Shown here: positions 46,178 through 57,131 of the stretch, one piece after another
Layout of the letters: every line of letters starts with the position of its first letter
Position numbering within the stretch: position 1 is the first letter of the stretch
Assembly: GCA_021775555.1 (NCBI GenBank)
Contig: JAJFHP010000023.1
Span: 1-64,000, forward strand
Length of the DNA: 64,000 nucleotides
From: Hyphomicrobiales bacterium
Lineage (GTDB): Bacteria; Pseudomonadota; Alphaproteobacteria; Rhizobiales; Methyloligellaceae
Reading direction: 5' to 3'
Position numbers and translations under genes: made by a program
Notes under the pieces: model-generated
What the model saw: the letters and a program-made list of their open reading frames with translations, nothing else
Databases searched by the model: none
What the model was told of the DNA's origin: nothing

Positions 46178-47191
46178 ATGACTGGTTTTACCCATTTTAT
46201 CGCCAAGGTGGCAGAGGGGCGGTCCCTGACCTCTGATGAGGCCGTGGATGCTTTCGCCATCATGATGTCTGGTGATGCCAGCCCGGCGCAGATGGGCGCA
46301 TTTCTCATGGGGCTGCGCGTACGCGGGGAAACAGTAGAAGAATTAACCGGAGCAGCGCAGGCAATGCGCGCCAAGGCAACGGGCGTCACAGCACCTGAGG
46401 GTGCCGTCGATACATGTGGCACGGGCGGTGATGCAAAGGGCACCTATAATATTTCCACTTGCACGGCCTTCGTGGTGGCAGGTGCGGGCGTACCCGTCGC
46501 CAAGCACGGCAACAAGTCGGTGTCATCGAAGTCGGGTTCTGCGGACGTACTGGCAGCACTTGGTGTTAATCTGGATGTCGGTCCGGAGGTCGTATCCAAA
46601 GCGATTGAAGACGCCGGCGTGGGATTTATGTTCGCACCCAAGCATCATTCCGCAATGCGCCATGTAGGGCCTGTGCGGGCAGAACTTGGTATGCGGACCA
46701 TATTCAATCTGCTGGGTCCGCTGGCCAACCCGGCCGGTGCCAGATATCAGGTGATTGGCGTCTTCTCACGCGACTGGATTGTGCCCCTCGCCGAGGTTCT
46801 CTCCAATCTGGGGTCGAAACGCGTTTGGGTGGTGCATGGCAGCGACGGGCTTGATGAACTTACAACCACCGGCCCTACCTTCGTGGCGGAACTGAACGAC
46901 GGCTCTGTATCAACCTTTGAGGTAACCCCTGCAGATGCAGGTTTGCGGCAGGCTGATCCAAACGACCTGATTGGTGGTGAGGCAGATGAAAATGCCAAGG
47001 CGATTGATGACGTCCTCGCCGGTCAGCCATCAGCCTTCCGTGATATCGTGGTGTTGAATGCCGCCGCAGCCCTTGTCGTAGCAGGTAAGGCTGATGGTTT
47101 GGCTGATGGGGCGAAACTGGCGTCTGAGTCTCTCGACAGCGGGACGGCGCGCAAAAGCCTTGACGATCTTGTGCGCATCACCAACGCTTGA
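46178..47191 (+). CDS. trpD: Anthranilate phosphoribosyltransferase
   Basis: Attaches phosphoribosyl to anthranilate. The 337 residues contain the PRPP-binding [35 protein letters not shown], the metal-binding region with [20 protein letters not shown] and the [15 protein letters not shown] hinge. GGAG lies just before the ATG. trpC starts 4 bases after the stop. Confidence 0.97.
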   Translation: MTGFTHFIAKVAEGRSLTSDEAVDAFAIMMSGDASPAQMGAFLMGLRVRGETVEELTGAAQAMRAKATGVTAPEGAVDTCGTGGDAKGTYNISTCTAFVVAGAGVPVAKHGNKSVSSKSGSADVLAALGVNLDVGPEVVSKAIEDAGVGFMFAPKHHSAMRHVGPVRAELGMRTIFNLLGPLANPAGARYQVIGVFSRDWIVPLAEVLSNLGSKRVWVVHGSDGLDELTTTGPTFVAELNDGSVSTFEVTPADAGLRQADPNDLIGGEADENAKAIDDVLAGQPSAFRDIVVLNAAAALVVAGKADGLADGAKLASESLDSGTARKSLDDLVRITNA

Positions 47192-47195
47192 GCCC

Positions 47196-48017
47196 ATGGC
47201 CAACATCCTCGACAAGATAAACGCTTATAAACGCGAAGAAATTTCTACCGCCAAGGCTGAGTATCCCCTTGCTTTGCTCGAGGATAAGGCCCGTGGCGCA
47301 TCGCCTCCACGAGGCTTTGTGGATGCAATTACACAAAAAACAAAATGCGGATCTTTCGCACTGATTGCCGAAATCAAGAAAGCCAGCCCTTCCAAGGGCC
47401 TGATCCGTGAAGACTTTGCCCCTGCCGCTCTGGCAAAAGCTTATGAGTCTGGCGGTGCTGCCTGCCTGTCAGTGCTCACCGACACACCGTCTTTCCAGGG
47501 GCATCCAAATTTCCTGGGTGAGGCGCGAGACGTATGCGCCCTGCCCGTTTTGCGCAAGGATTTTATGCTGGACCCCTACCAGGTGCCGCAAGCACGGTCC
47601 TGGGGCGCTGACTGCATCCTTATCATTCTGGCCGGCGTTAGCGATGCCCAGGCACAGGAGCTCTGTTCCGCCAGCCGGGACTGGAACATGGATGTACTGG
47701 CCGAAGTCCATAATGAGGAAGAGCTGGAGCGTGCGCTTAAGCTCGACACCTCGCTCATCGGTATCAACAATCGTGACCTGACCACATTCGAGACCACGCT
47801 GGAGACAACCGGCCGCCTGGCGCCGATGGTGCCAAGTGACAGGATCATCGTGTCTGAAAGCGGTATAAACACGCCCAGCGATCTAGCGCGGCTCGAACTT
47901 TACGGGGTGCGGACGTTTCTGGTCGGAGAAAGCCTGATGCGACAAGAAGACGTTGAGGACGCAACACGCGCCCTTCTGAGTGCGTCTGCCCGGGAACAGG
48001 GAACCGTTGCGCAATGA
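47196..48017 (+). CDS. trpC: Indole-3-glycerol phosphate synthase
   Basis: Closes the indole ring from CdRP. The 273 residues start [20 protein letters not shown]; an earlier in-frame start inside trpD was discarded. TIM-barrel motifs: [20 protein letters not shown] (catalytic Lys), [31 protein letters not shown] and [12 protein letters not shown]. It is not fused to TrpF, as usual in alphaproteobacteria. The stop overlaps the moaC start (ATGA), which ties tryptophan to molybdopterin genes in one transcript. Confidence 0.96.
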   Translation: MANILDKINAYKREEISTAKAEYPLALLEDKARGASPPRGFVDAITQKTKCGSFALIAEIKKASPSKGLIREDFAPAALAKAYESGGAACLSVLTDTPSFQGHPNFLGEARDVCALPVLRKDFMLDPYQVPQARSWGADCILIILAGVSDAQAQELCSASRDWNMDVLAEVHNEEELERALKLDTSLIGINNRDLTTFETTLETTGRLAPMVPSDRIIVSESGINTPSDLARLELYGVRTFLVGESLMRQEDVEDATRALLSASAREQGTVAQ

Positions 48018-48499
48018 CAAAAAAGACTCTCACCCATCTGAACGAACGCGGTGAAGCCCATATGGTCGACGTGGCAGACAAGGACGTCACCGATCGAGTG
48101 GCAGTCGCTGAAGGTTTCGTCTCCATGGAAGCCGAGACACTCAAACTCATCGAGGAAGGCGACGCCAAGAAAGGCGACGTGCTGGCGACCGCGCGGCTTG
48201 CCGGGATTATGGCCGCCAAGCGCACTCATGAACTCATCCCGCTGTGCCATCCCCTGGCGCTGTCTCAGGTTACGGTGGATTTCGAACCTGCAAAGGATAC
48301 TTCCGGTATCCGTGTCATGGCGAGGGTGAAAGTGTCAGGGCAAACGGGCGTTGAAATGGAAGCCATGACAGCTGTCTCTATCGCCTGTCTCACCATTTAC
48401 GACATGCTGAAGGCAGTTGACCGGGGCATGTCCTTTTCCGGTATCCGTTTGATTGAAAAATCCGGGGGACGGTCCGGTCATTACGTGGCGGGCGCGTGA
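48014..48499 (+). CDS. moaC: Cyclic pyranopterin monophosphate synthase MoaC
   Basis: Second step of molybdenum cofactor synthesis. 161 residues: [20 protein letters not shown] and ALSQVTVDF, the active-site stretch [20 protein letters not shown], and [20 protein letters not shown]. All catalytic elements are intact. It overlaps trpC by four bases and moeA by four. Confidence 0.97.
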   Translation: MTKKTLTHLNERGEAHMVDVADKDVTDRVAVAEGFVSMEAETLKLIEEGDAKKGDVLATARLAGIMAAKRTHELIPLCHPLALSQVTVDFEPAKDTSGIRVMARVKVSGQTGVEMEAMTAVSIACLTIYDMLKAVDRGMSFSGIRLIEKSGGRSGHYVAGA

Positions 48500-49716
48500 G
48501 AGAACCCCCAAAGCCCATGCTCAGTGTCGATCAGGCCCTCGCGCGTGTCGTCGATGGGCTTGGCCCAAGTGAAGCAGAAACCATCCCCCTCGAAGATGGC
48601 CACAGCCGGGTGCTTGCCGAAGGCGTTGCGGCCCGCATAACCCAACCTCCATTTGATGCCTCTGCCATGGATGGCTATGCGGTTCGCGCCAGTGATCTGG
48701 GCGAGATACCCTGCAATCTGAAAATCATCGGGGAAGCTGCCGCCGGGCATCCTTTCGAGGGAAAAGTTGGTGCAGGCCAGGCCGTTCGAATTTTTACAGG
48801 TGGTGCGGTTCCAGGAGGTGCGGACACCATCATCATCCAGGAGGATACGTCGCGTAACGGTGATGCGGTGGCGGTAAAAGAGCACGCGCCTCATGGCACA
48901 TATGTTCGTCCCCGCGGGTTTGATTTTTCTGAAGGTGATGTTCTGCTCACTGCAGGACGTAAAATCCTGGCACGGGATCTGTCACTTGCAGCTTCCATGA
49001 ATGTGACGCACTTCAGTGTGCGTCGAAAACCTGTTGTTGCAATCCTGGCAACGGGGGATGAACTGGTGATGCCCGGTGAAGAGTTGAAACCAGGCCAGAT
49101 CATTTCGTCCAACTCGTTCGGTCTTGCCGCCATGATCGAAAGTGCAGGCGGGCAACCCCAGCGAATCGGCATTGCCCGCGATACGCAAAAAAGCCTGGAA
49201 GAACATATTGCCCGTGCTAGTGACGCTGATATTTTGCTGACCATTGGCGGGGCATCGGTTGGCGACCATGACCTTGTGCAGCCGGCACTTGAAGCGGCCG
49301 GCATGACGCTCGATTTCTGGAGGATCGCCATGCGGCCTGGCAAGCCCCTGATGTTCGGGCAGTTGGGGGATCAGCGCGTACTGGGGCTGCCCGGGAACCC
49401 GGTTTCAGCCATGGTGTGCTCACGTATATTTCTTATTCCAATGCTGGATAAAATGCTCGGTATCGATAATCCCTCTGATGTTCAGAAAACGGCTGTTCTT
49501 GGCGCAGGACTGGAAGAAAACGGACCACGCCAGCATTATATGCGCGCCACGATAGAAACGGGTCCCGAAGGACAGGATGTGGTGACAGCAGTCAGGTCAC
49601 AGGACAGCTCCCTGCTCTCCCCCCTGTCGCAGGCTGACTGCCTGATCGTCCGGGTGCCTGGTGCACACGCTGCCAAGGCAGGTGAATCTGTGCCGATATT
49701 GCCGCTGGATTTTTGA
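48496..49716 (+). CDS. moeA: Molybdopterin molybdenumtransferase MoeA
   Basis: Inserts molybdate into adenylated molybdopterin. The 406 residues start from a GTG at 48496 overlapping the moaC stop; ATG at 48517 ([12 protein letters not shown]) is the alternative. Motifs: [20 protein letters not shown], the [19 protein letters not shown] segment, [39 protein letters not shown] and [10 protein letters not shown]. lexA follows 161 bases downstream, with its own promoter. Confidence 0.95.
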   Translation: MREPPKPMLSVDQALARVVDGLGPSEAETIPLEDGHSRVLAEGVAARITQPPFDASAMDGYAVRASDLGEIPCNLKIIGEAAAGHPFEGKVGAGQAVRIFTGGAVPGGADTIIIQEDTSRNGDAVAVKEHAPHGTYVRPRGFDFSEGDVLLTAGRKILARDLSLAASMNVTHFSVRRKPVVAILATGDELVMPGEELKPGQIISSNSFGLAAMIESAGGQPQRIGIARDTQKSLEEHIARASDADILLTIGGASVGDHDLVQPALEAAGMTLDFWRIAMRPGKPLMFGQLGDQRVLGLPGNPVSAMVCSRIFLIPMLDKMLGIDNPSDVQKTAVLGAGLEENGPRQHYMRATIETGPEGQDVVTAVRSQDSSLLSPLSQADCLIVRVPGAHAAKAGESVPILPLDF

Positions 49717-49770
49717 GGCTGCGTCAGTAAATCACCTCCCAACCTGCAGCACTCGGTCTGCACCCTTGCA

Positions 49771-49785
49771 GAACACAACTAGAAC
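49771..49785. promoter_or_regulatory. LexA (SOS) box upstream of lexA, exact match
   Basis: GAAC-N7-GAAC, which read on the other strand is the exact alphaproteobacterial SOS box GTTC-N7-GTTC. It lies 93 bases before the lexA ATG and its right half overlaps an ACTAGAAC that resembles a -10 box. Supports LexA autoregulation. Confidence 0.8.
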
Positions 49786-49795
49786 ATGTATAAAT

Positions 49796-49810
49796 GTTCA
49801 TGATTTGTCC
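49796..49810. promoter_or_regulatory. Second, near-match LexA box in opposite orientation
   Basis: GTTC-N7-GTCC, one mismatch from GTTC-N7-GTTC, on the opposite strand to the first box. The inner halves together form an inverted repeat GAACAT/ATGTTC (49782-49799), so the two boxes are mirror images about 49790. Confidence 0.55.
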
Positions 49811-49877
49811 ATATCTGGTGTCTAGGTTGATTCGGGACAACCAGATCGATGACAGTGACAACCAGCGAGGGGCTTAG

Positions 49878-50579
49878 ATGCTGACGCGCAAACAAAAAGA
49901 ATTGCTGATGTTCATCCATGAGCGGGTGAAGGAAAGCGGTGTACCGCCGTCTTTCGACGAAATGAAGGAAGCGCTCGATCTCAAGTCCAAATCTGGCATT
50001 CACCGGCTCATAACTGCTCTCGAAGAGCGCGGGTTTATCCGCCGCCTGCCCCACCGGGCCCGGGCGCTGGAAATCCTCAAGCTGCCGGAATCTGTCGGCT
50101 ATGCCACAGGCAGCGGCGGGCGCGGTTTTTCACCCAGCGTTATCGAAGGGAGCCTCGGCCGCGTGCGTGAGAGCGATGACGGGGAAGTTGTACCCGCCAA
50201 TGTTGAAATACCTGTCATGGGTCAGATCGCCGCCGGCGTGCCCATCGAGGCCATTCAGCACCGCACCCGTTCCATCGAAGTACCCCCGGAGCTACTGACC
50301 AAGGGTGAGCATTTTGCGCTCGAGGTTAAAGGCGATTCCATGATCGAGGCCGGCATTCTTGAAGGCGACACGATCATCGTCCGGCGGGGTGATACGGCCA
50401 ATACCGGTGACATCGTCGTGGCCCTTGTTGATCGCGAAGAAGCGACGCTCAAGCGCTTACGCCGGCGCGGTGACTCCATTGCGTTGGAAGCTGCCAACCC
50501 GGCCTACGAGACCCGTATTTTCGGGCCCGACAGGGTTGATGTTCAAGGCACGCTGGTAGGGCTATTACGGGTTTACTAA
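49878..50579 (+). CDS. lexA: SOS repressor LexA
   Basis: Represses DNA-damage genes and self-cleaves with RecA. The 233 residues have a winged-helix start ([40 protein letters not shown]), a long linker, and the S24 peptidase domain. The cleavage site is A119-G120 in [11 protein letters not shown], the nucleophile S154 in KGDSMIEAG, and the general base K192 in EATLKRL. GAGGGG precedes the ATG. Two SOS boxes lie upstream. The HRLI recognition helix fits the alphaproteobacterial box type. It converges on comEC. Confidence 0.97.
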   Translation: MLTRKQKELLMFIHERVKESGVPPSFDEMKEALDLKSKSGIHRLITALEERGFIRRLPHRARALEILKLPESVGYATGSGGRGFSPSVIEGSLGRVRESDDGEVVPANVEIPVMGQIAAGVPIEAIQHRTRSIEVPPELLTKGEHFALEVKGDSMIEAGILEGDTIIVRRGDTANTGDIVVALVDREEATLKRLRRRGDSIALEAANPAYETRIFGPDRVDVQGTLVGLLRVY

Positions 50580-50586
50580 GAGCATC

Positions 50587-52782
50587 TCATTCAGGGGCCC
50601 TGTTTTCATCTGCATAGGCATTGCCGTCCGGCTCGGGCTTGCGCCGCCTTGATACCGTGCGGGACCAAGGCCGCACTCCCCTGCTCTGTGCCACTGTTTC
50701 AATGCGGATGGATTGACCGTCGAGATAGAGCGCATGCGCACCATCGGCCCATAAATCAATCCGGTCGACCTTCACGCGCGCTTTTGGACAGAGGCGGTTG
50801 ATAGGGATTTGCGCAACGATGATATCAGCCCGTGCGCATTCCTCGGCCAGGGCTGCCGGGTGCCGTACAAAGGCAACTGTTTTCCCCTTCACTTTTGTGA
50901 CGCAGGCCAACTCGTCGCATTTGAAATGATCCCCCTTTAGCGCCAACACGGGATCGCGCGCGTCGCCATCGGCACGCAACCATTGCTCCAGAGAATAGCT
51001 GGCCCGCGTGCCGCCCGTGACTTCGAGCGTGTCATCCTGCGTACGCACAGCCAAGAGCTTGCCATCACGCCCGATGAGCAAGTCCGGCCGCGGTGCGTTC
51101 CCGGCCATCGCCAGGCCGAGGCTGGCAATGCCAAGCCCCGCAAGCCGCCAAGGATTTTTCCACAAGCACAGCCACAGACCGCCAACAGACAAAGCGAGCA
51201 GAGAGACAACCGGCATGGTGGCCACGCGTACGCTTGCAGCAGGCCAGCTTGAGACTTCCTTGGCCACGCCAACAACCTGATCAATGCCCCACGCCATGAT
51301 CTGCAATGGCAGGTATTCCAGCCCCAACGGCATGGCAATCAGTGAAACCAATGCTGAGGGCATCACAACGAGCCCGAAGGGCGGCATTGCGCCAAGGTTG
51401 GCGAGGAGTGAGAATTGCGCAAGTTTATGAAAATGGAATGCGGCAAAGGGAGCAACGGTAATCCCGGCCACGAGTGTTGTGAGTGCTATCCCGCCAAGAT
51501 ACCAGAAACCTTTCCGCACTAGTCGGCTCCAGAGGGAATGAGCCACGGGATTGGTCTTGCGTTTGCTGGTGCGCTCATAAACAGCCACCAGTGCCGTTAC
51601 CGCCGCGAAGGACATCTGGAAGGAGACATCGAGCAGGCTTTCTGGAAACAGCACCAGGATGACGCAGGCGGCAAGGGCGACATTGCGTAGTGTGAGTGCC
51701 GGACGATCAAGCAGGATGGCCGTGAAGATAATGCCCATCATCAGGTAAGCGCGCTGTGTGGCAATTGATCCTCCGGAAATGGCAAAATAGAACCCGCCAC
51801 CCAGCAGAGCCAGAATGGCAGCCCATTTCTTGATTGGGTAGCGCAGCGCAAGGGTGGGAGAGGCCGCAGCACCCATGCGCAGCAACCAGAACAGGGATCC
51901 GGCCATCAACGCCATGTGTAGGCCCGATATAGCCAGCATATGCGCAAGGCCCGAATGTCTTAGCGCCTGCAGGGTCGCTTCAGGAATGCGACCGCGCTCA
52001 CCAGTAATTAACGCGATAACAACCGCACCGCGTTCACCCGGTACCGCTGCCAATATCCTGCTCTCAATGTGATGGCGCAGGCCATCGATCTTGGCTCGCA
52101 GACGAATATCGAGTGGAGAAGCCGGGGCATGGTCCAGCAGTTTTGCCGGTGAGAGGGCAAAGCCAACCGCGCCGAGGCCCGCGTAAAAGGCCTTGCGTGA
52201 AAAATCAAAACCTCCCGGCATGACAGGTTCGGGCACGGGTCGCAGCCGCAAGCGCACCTCAATCGCACTCCCTGTGACCGGAACAGAGTCAAAGCGGCTG
52301 ATGAACCGTACCCGGTATGGCAGGGGTTTGGTCGTTGTGTTTGCAGCTTTGAAAGGCCTGAGGGTTATCCTGTGTCCACGTGGCAAACGTGCTTCGGTTT
52401 TCTCAACCCAGCCCTTGAGAACCATAAAGCCACCTGAACGCTTCAGTGTGGGCTGCGTAACAGAGTAGGTTCGAAATGAAATGTCGGCAAAGCCGAGGCT
52501 CATGCAAAGAAATGCGACGCTGATCACCCAGAACAGGGGGATGCGCCGTGTTGCAATGCATAAGGAGAGCGTGATGATGAGTGCGGCGATGATGGCGTAA
52601 AGATCCGGTTCGGCCGGCAGCGCAAAATACAGACCTATGCCAGCGGCAAAACAAACCGGAACCCACAGGAACCAGCGGTCATTTTCCTGTTCGACCTGCC
52701 GTGCAGCCAGCCCAATAAACTGATGGAGCACGCTGCTGCCGCCACCTTCTATTTGCCGGTTTTCCCAGGACCATCCCACCAT
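50587..52782 (-). CDS. comEC: ComEC/Rec2-family DNA uptake channel protein
   Basis: 731-residue membrane protein, normally the inner-membrane channel for transforming DNA. The N-terminal DUF4131/OB-like region (about 25-200) is followed by the competence domain (about 230-510), which holds SGLAHMLAISGLHMALMAGS and FAISGGSIATQRAYLMMGII. The C-terminal part (about 560-700) corresponds to the metallo-beta-lactamase-like domain, but I find no HxHxDH metal motif, so it is degenerate. This is common in alphaproteobacterial ComEC and leaves nuclease activity doubtful. Divergent from gltX, converges on lexA. Confidence 0.9.
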   Translation of the reverse strand: MVGWSWENRQIEGGGSSVLHQFIGLAARQVEQENDRWFLWVPVCFAAGIGLYFALPAEPDLYAIIAALIITLSLCIATRRIPLFWVISVAFLCMSLGFADISFRTYSVTQPTLKRSGGFMVLKGWVEKTEARLPRGHRITLRPFKAANTTTKPLPYRVRFISRFDSVPVTGSAIEVRLRLRPVPEPVMPGGFDFSRKAFYAGLGAVGFALSPAKLLDHAPASPLDIRLRAKIDGLRHHIESRILAAVPGERGAVVIALITGERGRIPEATLQALRHSGLAHMLAISGLHMALMAGSLFWLLRMGAAASPTLALRYPIKKWAAILALLGGGFYFAISGGSIATQRAYLMMGIIFTAILLDRPALTLRNVALAACVILVLFPESLLDVSFQMSFAAVTALVAVYERTSKRKTNPVAHSLWSRLVRKGFWYLGGIALTTLVAGITVAPFAAFHFHKLAQFSLLANLGAMPPFGLVVMPSALVSLIAMPLGLEYLPLQIMAWGIDQVVGVAKEVSSWPAASVRVATMPVVSLLALSVGGLWLCLWKNPWRLAGLGIASLGLAMAGNAPRPDLLIGRDGKLLAVRTQDDTLEVTGGTRASYSLEQWLRADGDARDPVLALKGDHFKCDELACVTKVKGKTVAFVRHPAALAEECARADIIVAQIPINRLCPKARVKVDRIDLWADGAHALYLDGQSIRIETVAQSRGVRPWSRTVSRRRKPEPDGNAYADENRAPE

Positions 52783-52915
52783 GGTCCACTGCCTCCCCGA
52801 TTTGTCTTGAGCACCGCACTTAACGCCGACCCGGCTCTTATGCTACATGAGCGCGCAGCGATGCCCGACTTTTTTGTTTCATTAATAAATTTTAAGCGAG
52901 ATTGGATCCCTCTCT

Positions 52916-54337
52916 ATGAGCGAGCGCGTGGTAACCAGGTTTGCCCCCTCACCCACCGGATATTTGCACATTGGCGGTGCGCGCACTGCGCTGTTCAATT
53001 GGCTCTATGCCAAGGCCAATGGTGGCAAGATGTTGTTGCGTATCGAGGATACTGACCGGAAACGCTCAAGCACGGACGCCATAGATGCCATTCTGGATGG
53101 TCTTGGATGGTTGGGCCTTGAATGGGATGGAGTGCCCTTCTACCAGCATGCAAGAGCAGATCGCCACGCAGAGGTTGTTGAGCAAATGTTGGATATGGGG
53201 CTCGCCTACAAATGCTACGCCTCACCTGAAGAGCTGGAAAAAATGCGCGTGAGCGCCCATGCGGAAGGCCGAAGTGCTGTCTATGACGGCAAGTGGCGTG
53301 ATCGCGATCCTTCAGATGCGCCGGCAGGGATTGATCCGGTTATTCGTTTCAAGTCTCCAAATGAAGGTGAGACTGTCATCAAGGACCAGGTGCAGGGCAC
53401 GGTTGCCGTGGCGAACAGGGCTCTGGATGACCTCATCATCGCCCGCAGTGACGGCAGCCCGACCTATAACCTCGCCGTGGTGGTCGACGATCATGATATG
53501 GGTGTCACTCATGCCATTCGCGGTGCCGACCATCTCACCAATGCCAGCCGCCAGGTGCAAATCTATAAAGCCCTCGAATGGCAGGTGCCTGTGTTTGCCC
53601 ATGTGCCCCTGATACATGGTCCCGATGGCGCCAAGCTCTCCAAGCGACATGGTGCGCTTGGCGTTGAAGCTTACCGCTCAATGGGATATCTGCCTGCAGC
53701 CTTGCGAAACTATCTTGCGAGATTGGGGTGGAGCCATGGGGATGATGAGATTTTCTCCACCGCGCAGATGATCGAATGGTTTGATTTGCCGGGTATAGGC
53801 CGTTCCCCTGCCCGGTTTGATTTTGAGAAGCTTGCAAGCCTTAATGCTCATTACATAAAGAGCAGTGAGGATGGAGAACTGGCAGCGCTGACTCGTTCCC
53901 TTGTGCCGGAACTGGATGAAGCACAGCTTCCCCCAAATCGGGAGGATGAGTCTTGCTGGGAGAAATTGGTACTGGCGATGCCGGGCCTGAAGGAGCGCGC
54001 CAAAACCCTTGTCGATATACTGGATGCCGGGCGTTTTGTGTTTGTTTCACGCCCTTTAGATATGGATGAGAAAGCCGGTAAATTGCTTGATGATGAGGCG
54101 CAGGCCACTCTGGGAGCCCTGTTAGAGCCGCTGGAAGTGCTGGACGTCTGGTCTTTTGAGTCTATTGAAAAGGTTGTGCGTGGCTATGCCGAGAAAGCGG
54201 ATGTGAAGCTCGGCAAGGTTGCACAACCCCTGCGTGCAGCATTGACAGGGCGTACGTCATCACCGGGTATCTTTGATGTGTTAATGGTCCTGGGGAAAGA
54301 CGAGGCAATTGCACGAATACGTGATCAGGCAAGCTAA
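52916..54337 (+). CDS. gltX: Glutamyl-tRNA synthetase
   Basis: Charges tRNA-Glu (alphaproteobacteria often carry two GltX, one of which mischarges tRNA-Gln for GatCAB; which type this is cannot be told here). 473 residues: class-I HIGH box in [32 protein letters not shown], and the KMSKS box as [16 protein letters not shown]. Anticodon-binding domain from about 320. The gene precedes gltA by 187 bases. Confidence 0.96.
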   Translation: MSERVVTRFAPSPTGYLHIGGARTALFNWLYAKANGGKMLLRIEDTDRKRSSTDAIDAILDGLGWLGLEWDGVPFYQHARADRHAEVVEQMLDMGLAYKCYASPEELEKMRVSAHAEGRSAVYDGKWRDRDPSDAPAGIDPVIRFKSPNEGETVIKDQVQGTVAVANRALDDLIIARSDGSPTYNLAVVVDDHDMGVTHAIRGADHLTNASRQVQIYKALEWQVPVFAHVPLIHGPDGAKLSKRHGALGVEAYRSMGYLPAALRNYLARLGWSHGDDEIFSTAQMIEWFDLPGIGRSPARFDFEKLASLNAHYIKSSEDGELAALTRSLVPELDEAQLPPNREDESCWEKLVLAMPGLKERAKTLVDILDAGRFVFVSRPLDMDEKAGKLLDDEAQATLGALLEPLEVLDVWSFESIEKVVRGYAEKADVKLGKVAQPLRAALTGRTSSPGIFDVLMVLGKDEAIARIRDQAS

Positions 54338-54475
54338 ATGCGCGCCTCGAATCTGAAGAGTTATCCACGCTTTACACATTAAAACACCAAGCATTACGTC
54401 AATGCGTCCTTTGGCGATCTTGCTCCAATGTCTGAAATCGATTAGGCAAGGAGTTACTCATCAATTCAACTTTTA

Positions 54476-54497
54476 GCTGTCTCCGTCCGGAGACGGC
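54476..54497 (+). promoter_or_regulatory. Strong hairpin in the gltA leader
   Basis: GCTGTCTCC and GGAGACGGC pair over nine positions (one G-T) around a GTCC loop, ending 27 bases before the gltA ATG. It is not followed by a T-run. The left arm CTCC could instead pair with GGAG of the gltA ribosome-binding site at 54514-54517, so alternative folds are possible. Role unproven. Confidence 0.4.
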
Positions 54498-54524
54498 GTT
54501 TGGGCCAGACGATGGAGGTCGTGC

Positions 54525-55859
54525 ATGAGCGCATCCGGTGGTTCGCAAGGGTCTGCACCTGCGACAGATAACCAGAAATCCTCGACATTGAGGTTAGATG
54601 ACAAAGAGCACACGCTGCCTGTCTATCAGGGCAGCATTGGCCCTGATGTCATCGATATCACCCGATTGTATGGTGACACGGGCTACTTCACCTTCGATCC
54701 GGGGTTTACCTCCACGGCGAGTTGTGAGTCCAAACTGACATATATTGATGGCGATGAGGGATTGCTGCTCCATCGCGGATATCCGATCGAAGAATTGGCG
54801 GACAATGGCAATTTTCTTGAGACCTGCCACCTGCTTCTTTACGGCGAATTGCCTAACGCGGCGCAATTTGAAGACTTCAAACAGCGCGTGACCATGCACA
54901 CGATGGTGCATGAGCAAATGCACCGGTTTTTTACGGGTTTTCGCCGTGACGCACATCCCATGGCAATTATGGTTGGTGTGGTTGGCGCATTGTCTGCCTT
55001 CTATCATGACTCAACTGACATCACGGATCCGGTACAGTGCGACATTGCTTCAATTCGTATGATCGCAAAGATGCCGACTATCGCTGCCATGGCTTTTAAA
55101 TATTCCATTGGTCAGCCATTTACATACCCGCGTAACGATCTGGATTACGCCTCCAACTTCCTGCACATGTGTTTTTCTGTGCCGTGTGAAAAATATGAAC
55201 CGGACCCGGTACTCGCAGCCGCCATGGACAACATTTTCATCCTCCATGCCGACCATGAACAGAACGCCTCGACATCCACGGTACGACTGGCTGGATCATC
55301 CGGCGCCAATCCATTTGCCTGCATTTCTGCCGGTATTGCCTGCCTCTGGGGTCCTGCGCATGGTGGGGCCAACGAGGCGGCACTGCAAATGCTTGAAGAA
55401 ATCGGCAGCGTCGACAATATTCCTGAATATGTGAAAAAGGCCAAGGACAAGGACGACCCGTTCCGCCTCATGGGCTTTGGACACAGGGTGTATAAGAATT
55501 ACGACCCGCGCGCCGTAATCATGCAGAAAAACTGTCATGAGGTGCTTGAGGCCGTTGGTGCAGACAAGGACCCCGCGCTCCCGGTCGCCATGGCATTGGA
55601 AAAAATTGCGCTGGAGGACGAGTATTTCGTTGAACGAAAACTCTATCCGAATATCGATTTTTATTCCGGGATTACGCTGCGCGCACTCGGCTTTCCGACT
55701 TCAATGTTCACGGTATTGTTCGCGCTGGCGCGCACGGTCGGCTGGATCGCGCAATGGAAAGAGATGATTGAAGATCCCGACCAGCGTATAGGGCGGCCCC
55801 GTCAGCTTTACACCGGGCCGGCGAAACGTCCTTACGTGAAGATGGAGGATCGCAAGTAA
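54525..55859 (+). CDS. gltA: Citrate synthase (type II)
   Basis: First step of the citric acid cycle, using the acetyl-CoA made by the PDH complex. The 444 residues are the longer hexameric Gram-negative type with an N-terminal extension. Active-site elements: [20 protein letters not shown] (first catalytic His region), [20 protein letters not shown], and [14 protein letters not shown], with the catalytic Asp in the [10 protein letters not shown]-preceding NIDFYSG segment. GGAGGT lies 7 bases before the ATG. Confidence 0.97.
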   Translation: MSASGGSQGSAPATDNQKSSTLRLDDKEHTLPVYQGSIGPDVIDITRLYGDTGYFTFDPGFTSTASCESKLTYIDGDEGLLLHRGYPIEELADNGNFLETCHLLLYGELPNAAQFEDFKQRVTMHTMVHEQMHRFFTGFRRDAHPMAIMVGVVGALSAFYHDSTDITDPVQCDIASIRMIAKMPTIAAMAFKYSIGQPFTYPRNDLDYASNFLHMCFSVPCEKYEPDPVLAAAMDNIFILHADHEQNASTSTVRLAGSSGANPFACISAGIACLWGPAHGGANEAALQMLEEIGSVDNIPEYVKKAKDKDDPFRLMGFGHRVYKNYDPRAVIMQKNCHEVLEAVGADKDPALPVAMALEKIALEDEYFVERKLYPNIDFYSGITLRALGFPTSMFTVLFALARTVGWIAQWKEMIEDPDQRIGRPRQLYTGPAKRPYVKMEDRK

Positions 55860-55867
55860 GCTCTTAT

Positions 55868-55884
55868 CATCTTTCAGATGTTTT
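55868..55884 (+). terminator. Hairpin with T-run after gltA
   Basis: CATCT-TTC-AGATG followed by TTTT, 9 bases after the gltA stop. A short stem but with the T-run expected of an intrinsic terminator. It sits between the convergent gltA and lpxB and may act for both. Confidence 0.45.
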
Positions 55885-55906
55885 AAGGCGAGGCTTGAGG
55901 CTGCTT

Positions 55907-57088
55907 TCAATTGACGTGTCCAAGAACTATTTGCGCTGCAAGGTCACTTGGCTGGCCACGCGCCAGGCGCATTTTTTTCTCAAGTCCCTTGATTGCGTCC
56001 ATTTGCTTTTCATGGGCTTTCCCTCCTATCAGCAATGGCAGCAGGGCGTCTGCGAGATTCTGGGGGGTACACGTCTCTTCCAGGAATTCTGGAAACGCGT
56101 TTTTTTCAAGTACGAGATTTGGCAAAACGATTGAGGGGAATGTTGCAAGTTTGCGCGCCAGCGATGCAATAAATTCCAGGCGATAGGCCACAACCATTGG
56201 CGTTCCGCTCAATGCAAGTTCCAGAGTTACGGTGCCCGAAGCGGCCAGTGCAGCGTTCGATAGCCTGAAGGCCTGGAATTTTGATATTTCACCCTCGATG
56301 AGATGCGGTTTTACAGGCCAGCCCTCCAGTCTCTCTTCCACCATGTGTCGTACCGATGATACGACCGGCACGATGACTTCAATGTCGCCAACCTCCGCGA
56401 TAACTCCTTCCAGGGCCTCGCCAAATGTCTTCATGAGCAAGGTGACTTCATTTTGGCGGCTGCCGGGCAGAACAGTGAGAATCTTGCGGCCTTTTCTCAG
56501 GCCTAGCGTCTTGGCCAGTTCTTGAGGCTTAAGGCTTTTGATCCATTCAGTACGTTCTATCAACGGGTGACCTACATAGGTGCATCGAGGACCACCAAGC
56601 CTCTTGTGGACAGCGGGTTCAAAGGGCAGCAGAGCAAGTACATGATCCACATAGCGGCGCATTTTGCGGGATCGTCCAGGCCGCCAGATCCATACAGTGG
56701 GAGAGACATAATCTATTATGGGAATGGCAGGATTCCGCTTGCGGACCCGTTTGGCGATCGGATGGGTGAATTCCGGGCTGTCAATGATAATCAGCACATC
56801 CGGATTGGCCTCAATGATTGCATCCACTGTTTGATAAACTCGACGTATCAGTTTCGGCAGACGGGACAGTATTGCAATCGGACCCATGACCGAGACATCG
56901 GAAAGGGGAAACAGGGAGCTGCACCCTTCCCGCTCCATGGCCTCTGCGCCAACGCCTTGAATGCTGACCGGACCCGGGACGGCGCGCCTGATGGCATTAA
57001 TCAGCTTGCCGCCGAGCTGGTCTCCAGAGGGTTCGCCAGCAACCACAAAGATACTAAGTCCAATGGCCTTGTTGGATTTGCCGGTCAT
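55907..57088 (-). CDS. lpxB: Lipid-A-disaccharide synthase LpxB
   Basis: Joins UDP-2,3-diacylglucosamine and lipid X to form the lipid A disaccharide. About 393 residues from the ATG at 57088, chosen because it puts LSIFVVAGEPSGDQLGGKLI at the usual place; the longer frame to 57184 overlaps lpxI. Other motifs: IDSPEFTHPIAKRVRKRNP, YVSPTVWIWRPGRSRKMRRY, LPGSRQNEVTLL and ASGTVTLELALSGTPMVVAY. Weak ribosome-binding site. Last gene of the lpx run. Confidence 0.95.
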   Translation of the reverse strand: MTGKSNKAIGLSIFVVAGEPSGDQLGGKLINAIRRAVPGPVSIQGVGAEAMEREGCSSLFPLSDVSVMGPIAILSRLPKLIRRVYQTVDAIIEANPDVLIIIDSPEFTHPIAKRVRKRNPAIPIIDYVSPTVWIWRPGRSRKMRRYVDHVLALLPFEPAVHKRLGGPRCTYVGHPLIERTEWIKSLKPQELAKTLGLRKGRKILTVLPGSRQNEVTLLMKTFGEALEGVIAEVGDIEVIVPVVSSVRHMVEERLEGWPVKPHLIEGEISKFQAFRLSNAALAASGTVTLELALSGTPMVVAYRLEFIASLARKLATFPSIVLPNLVLEKNAFPEFLEETCTPQNLADALLPLLIGGKAHEKQMDAIKGLEKKMRLARGQPSDLAAQIVLGHVN

Positions 57089-57131
57089 GGAACAGGGCCT
57101 GTATCGGGTAATTGCAAGAGCATCCGCCTCA

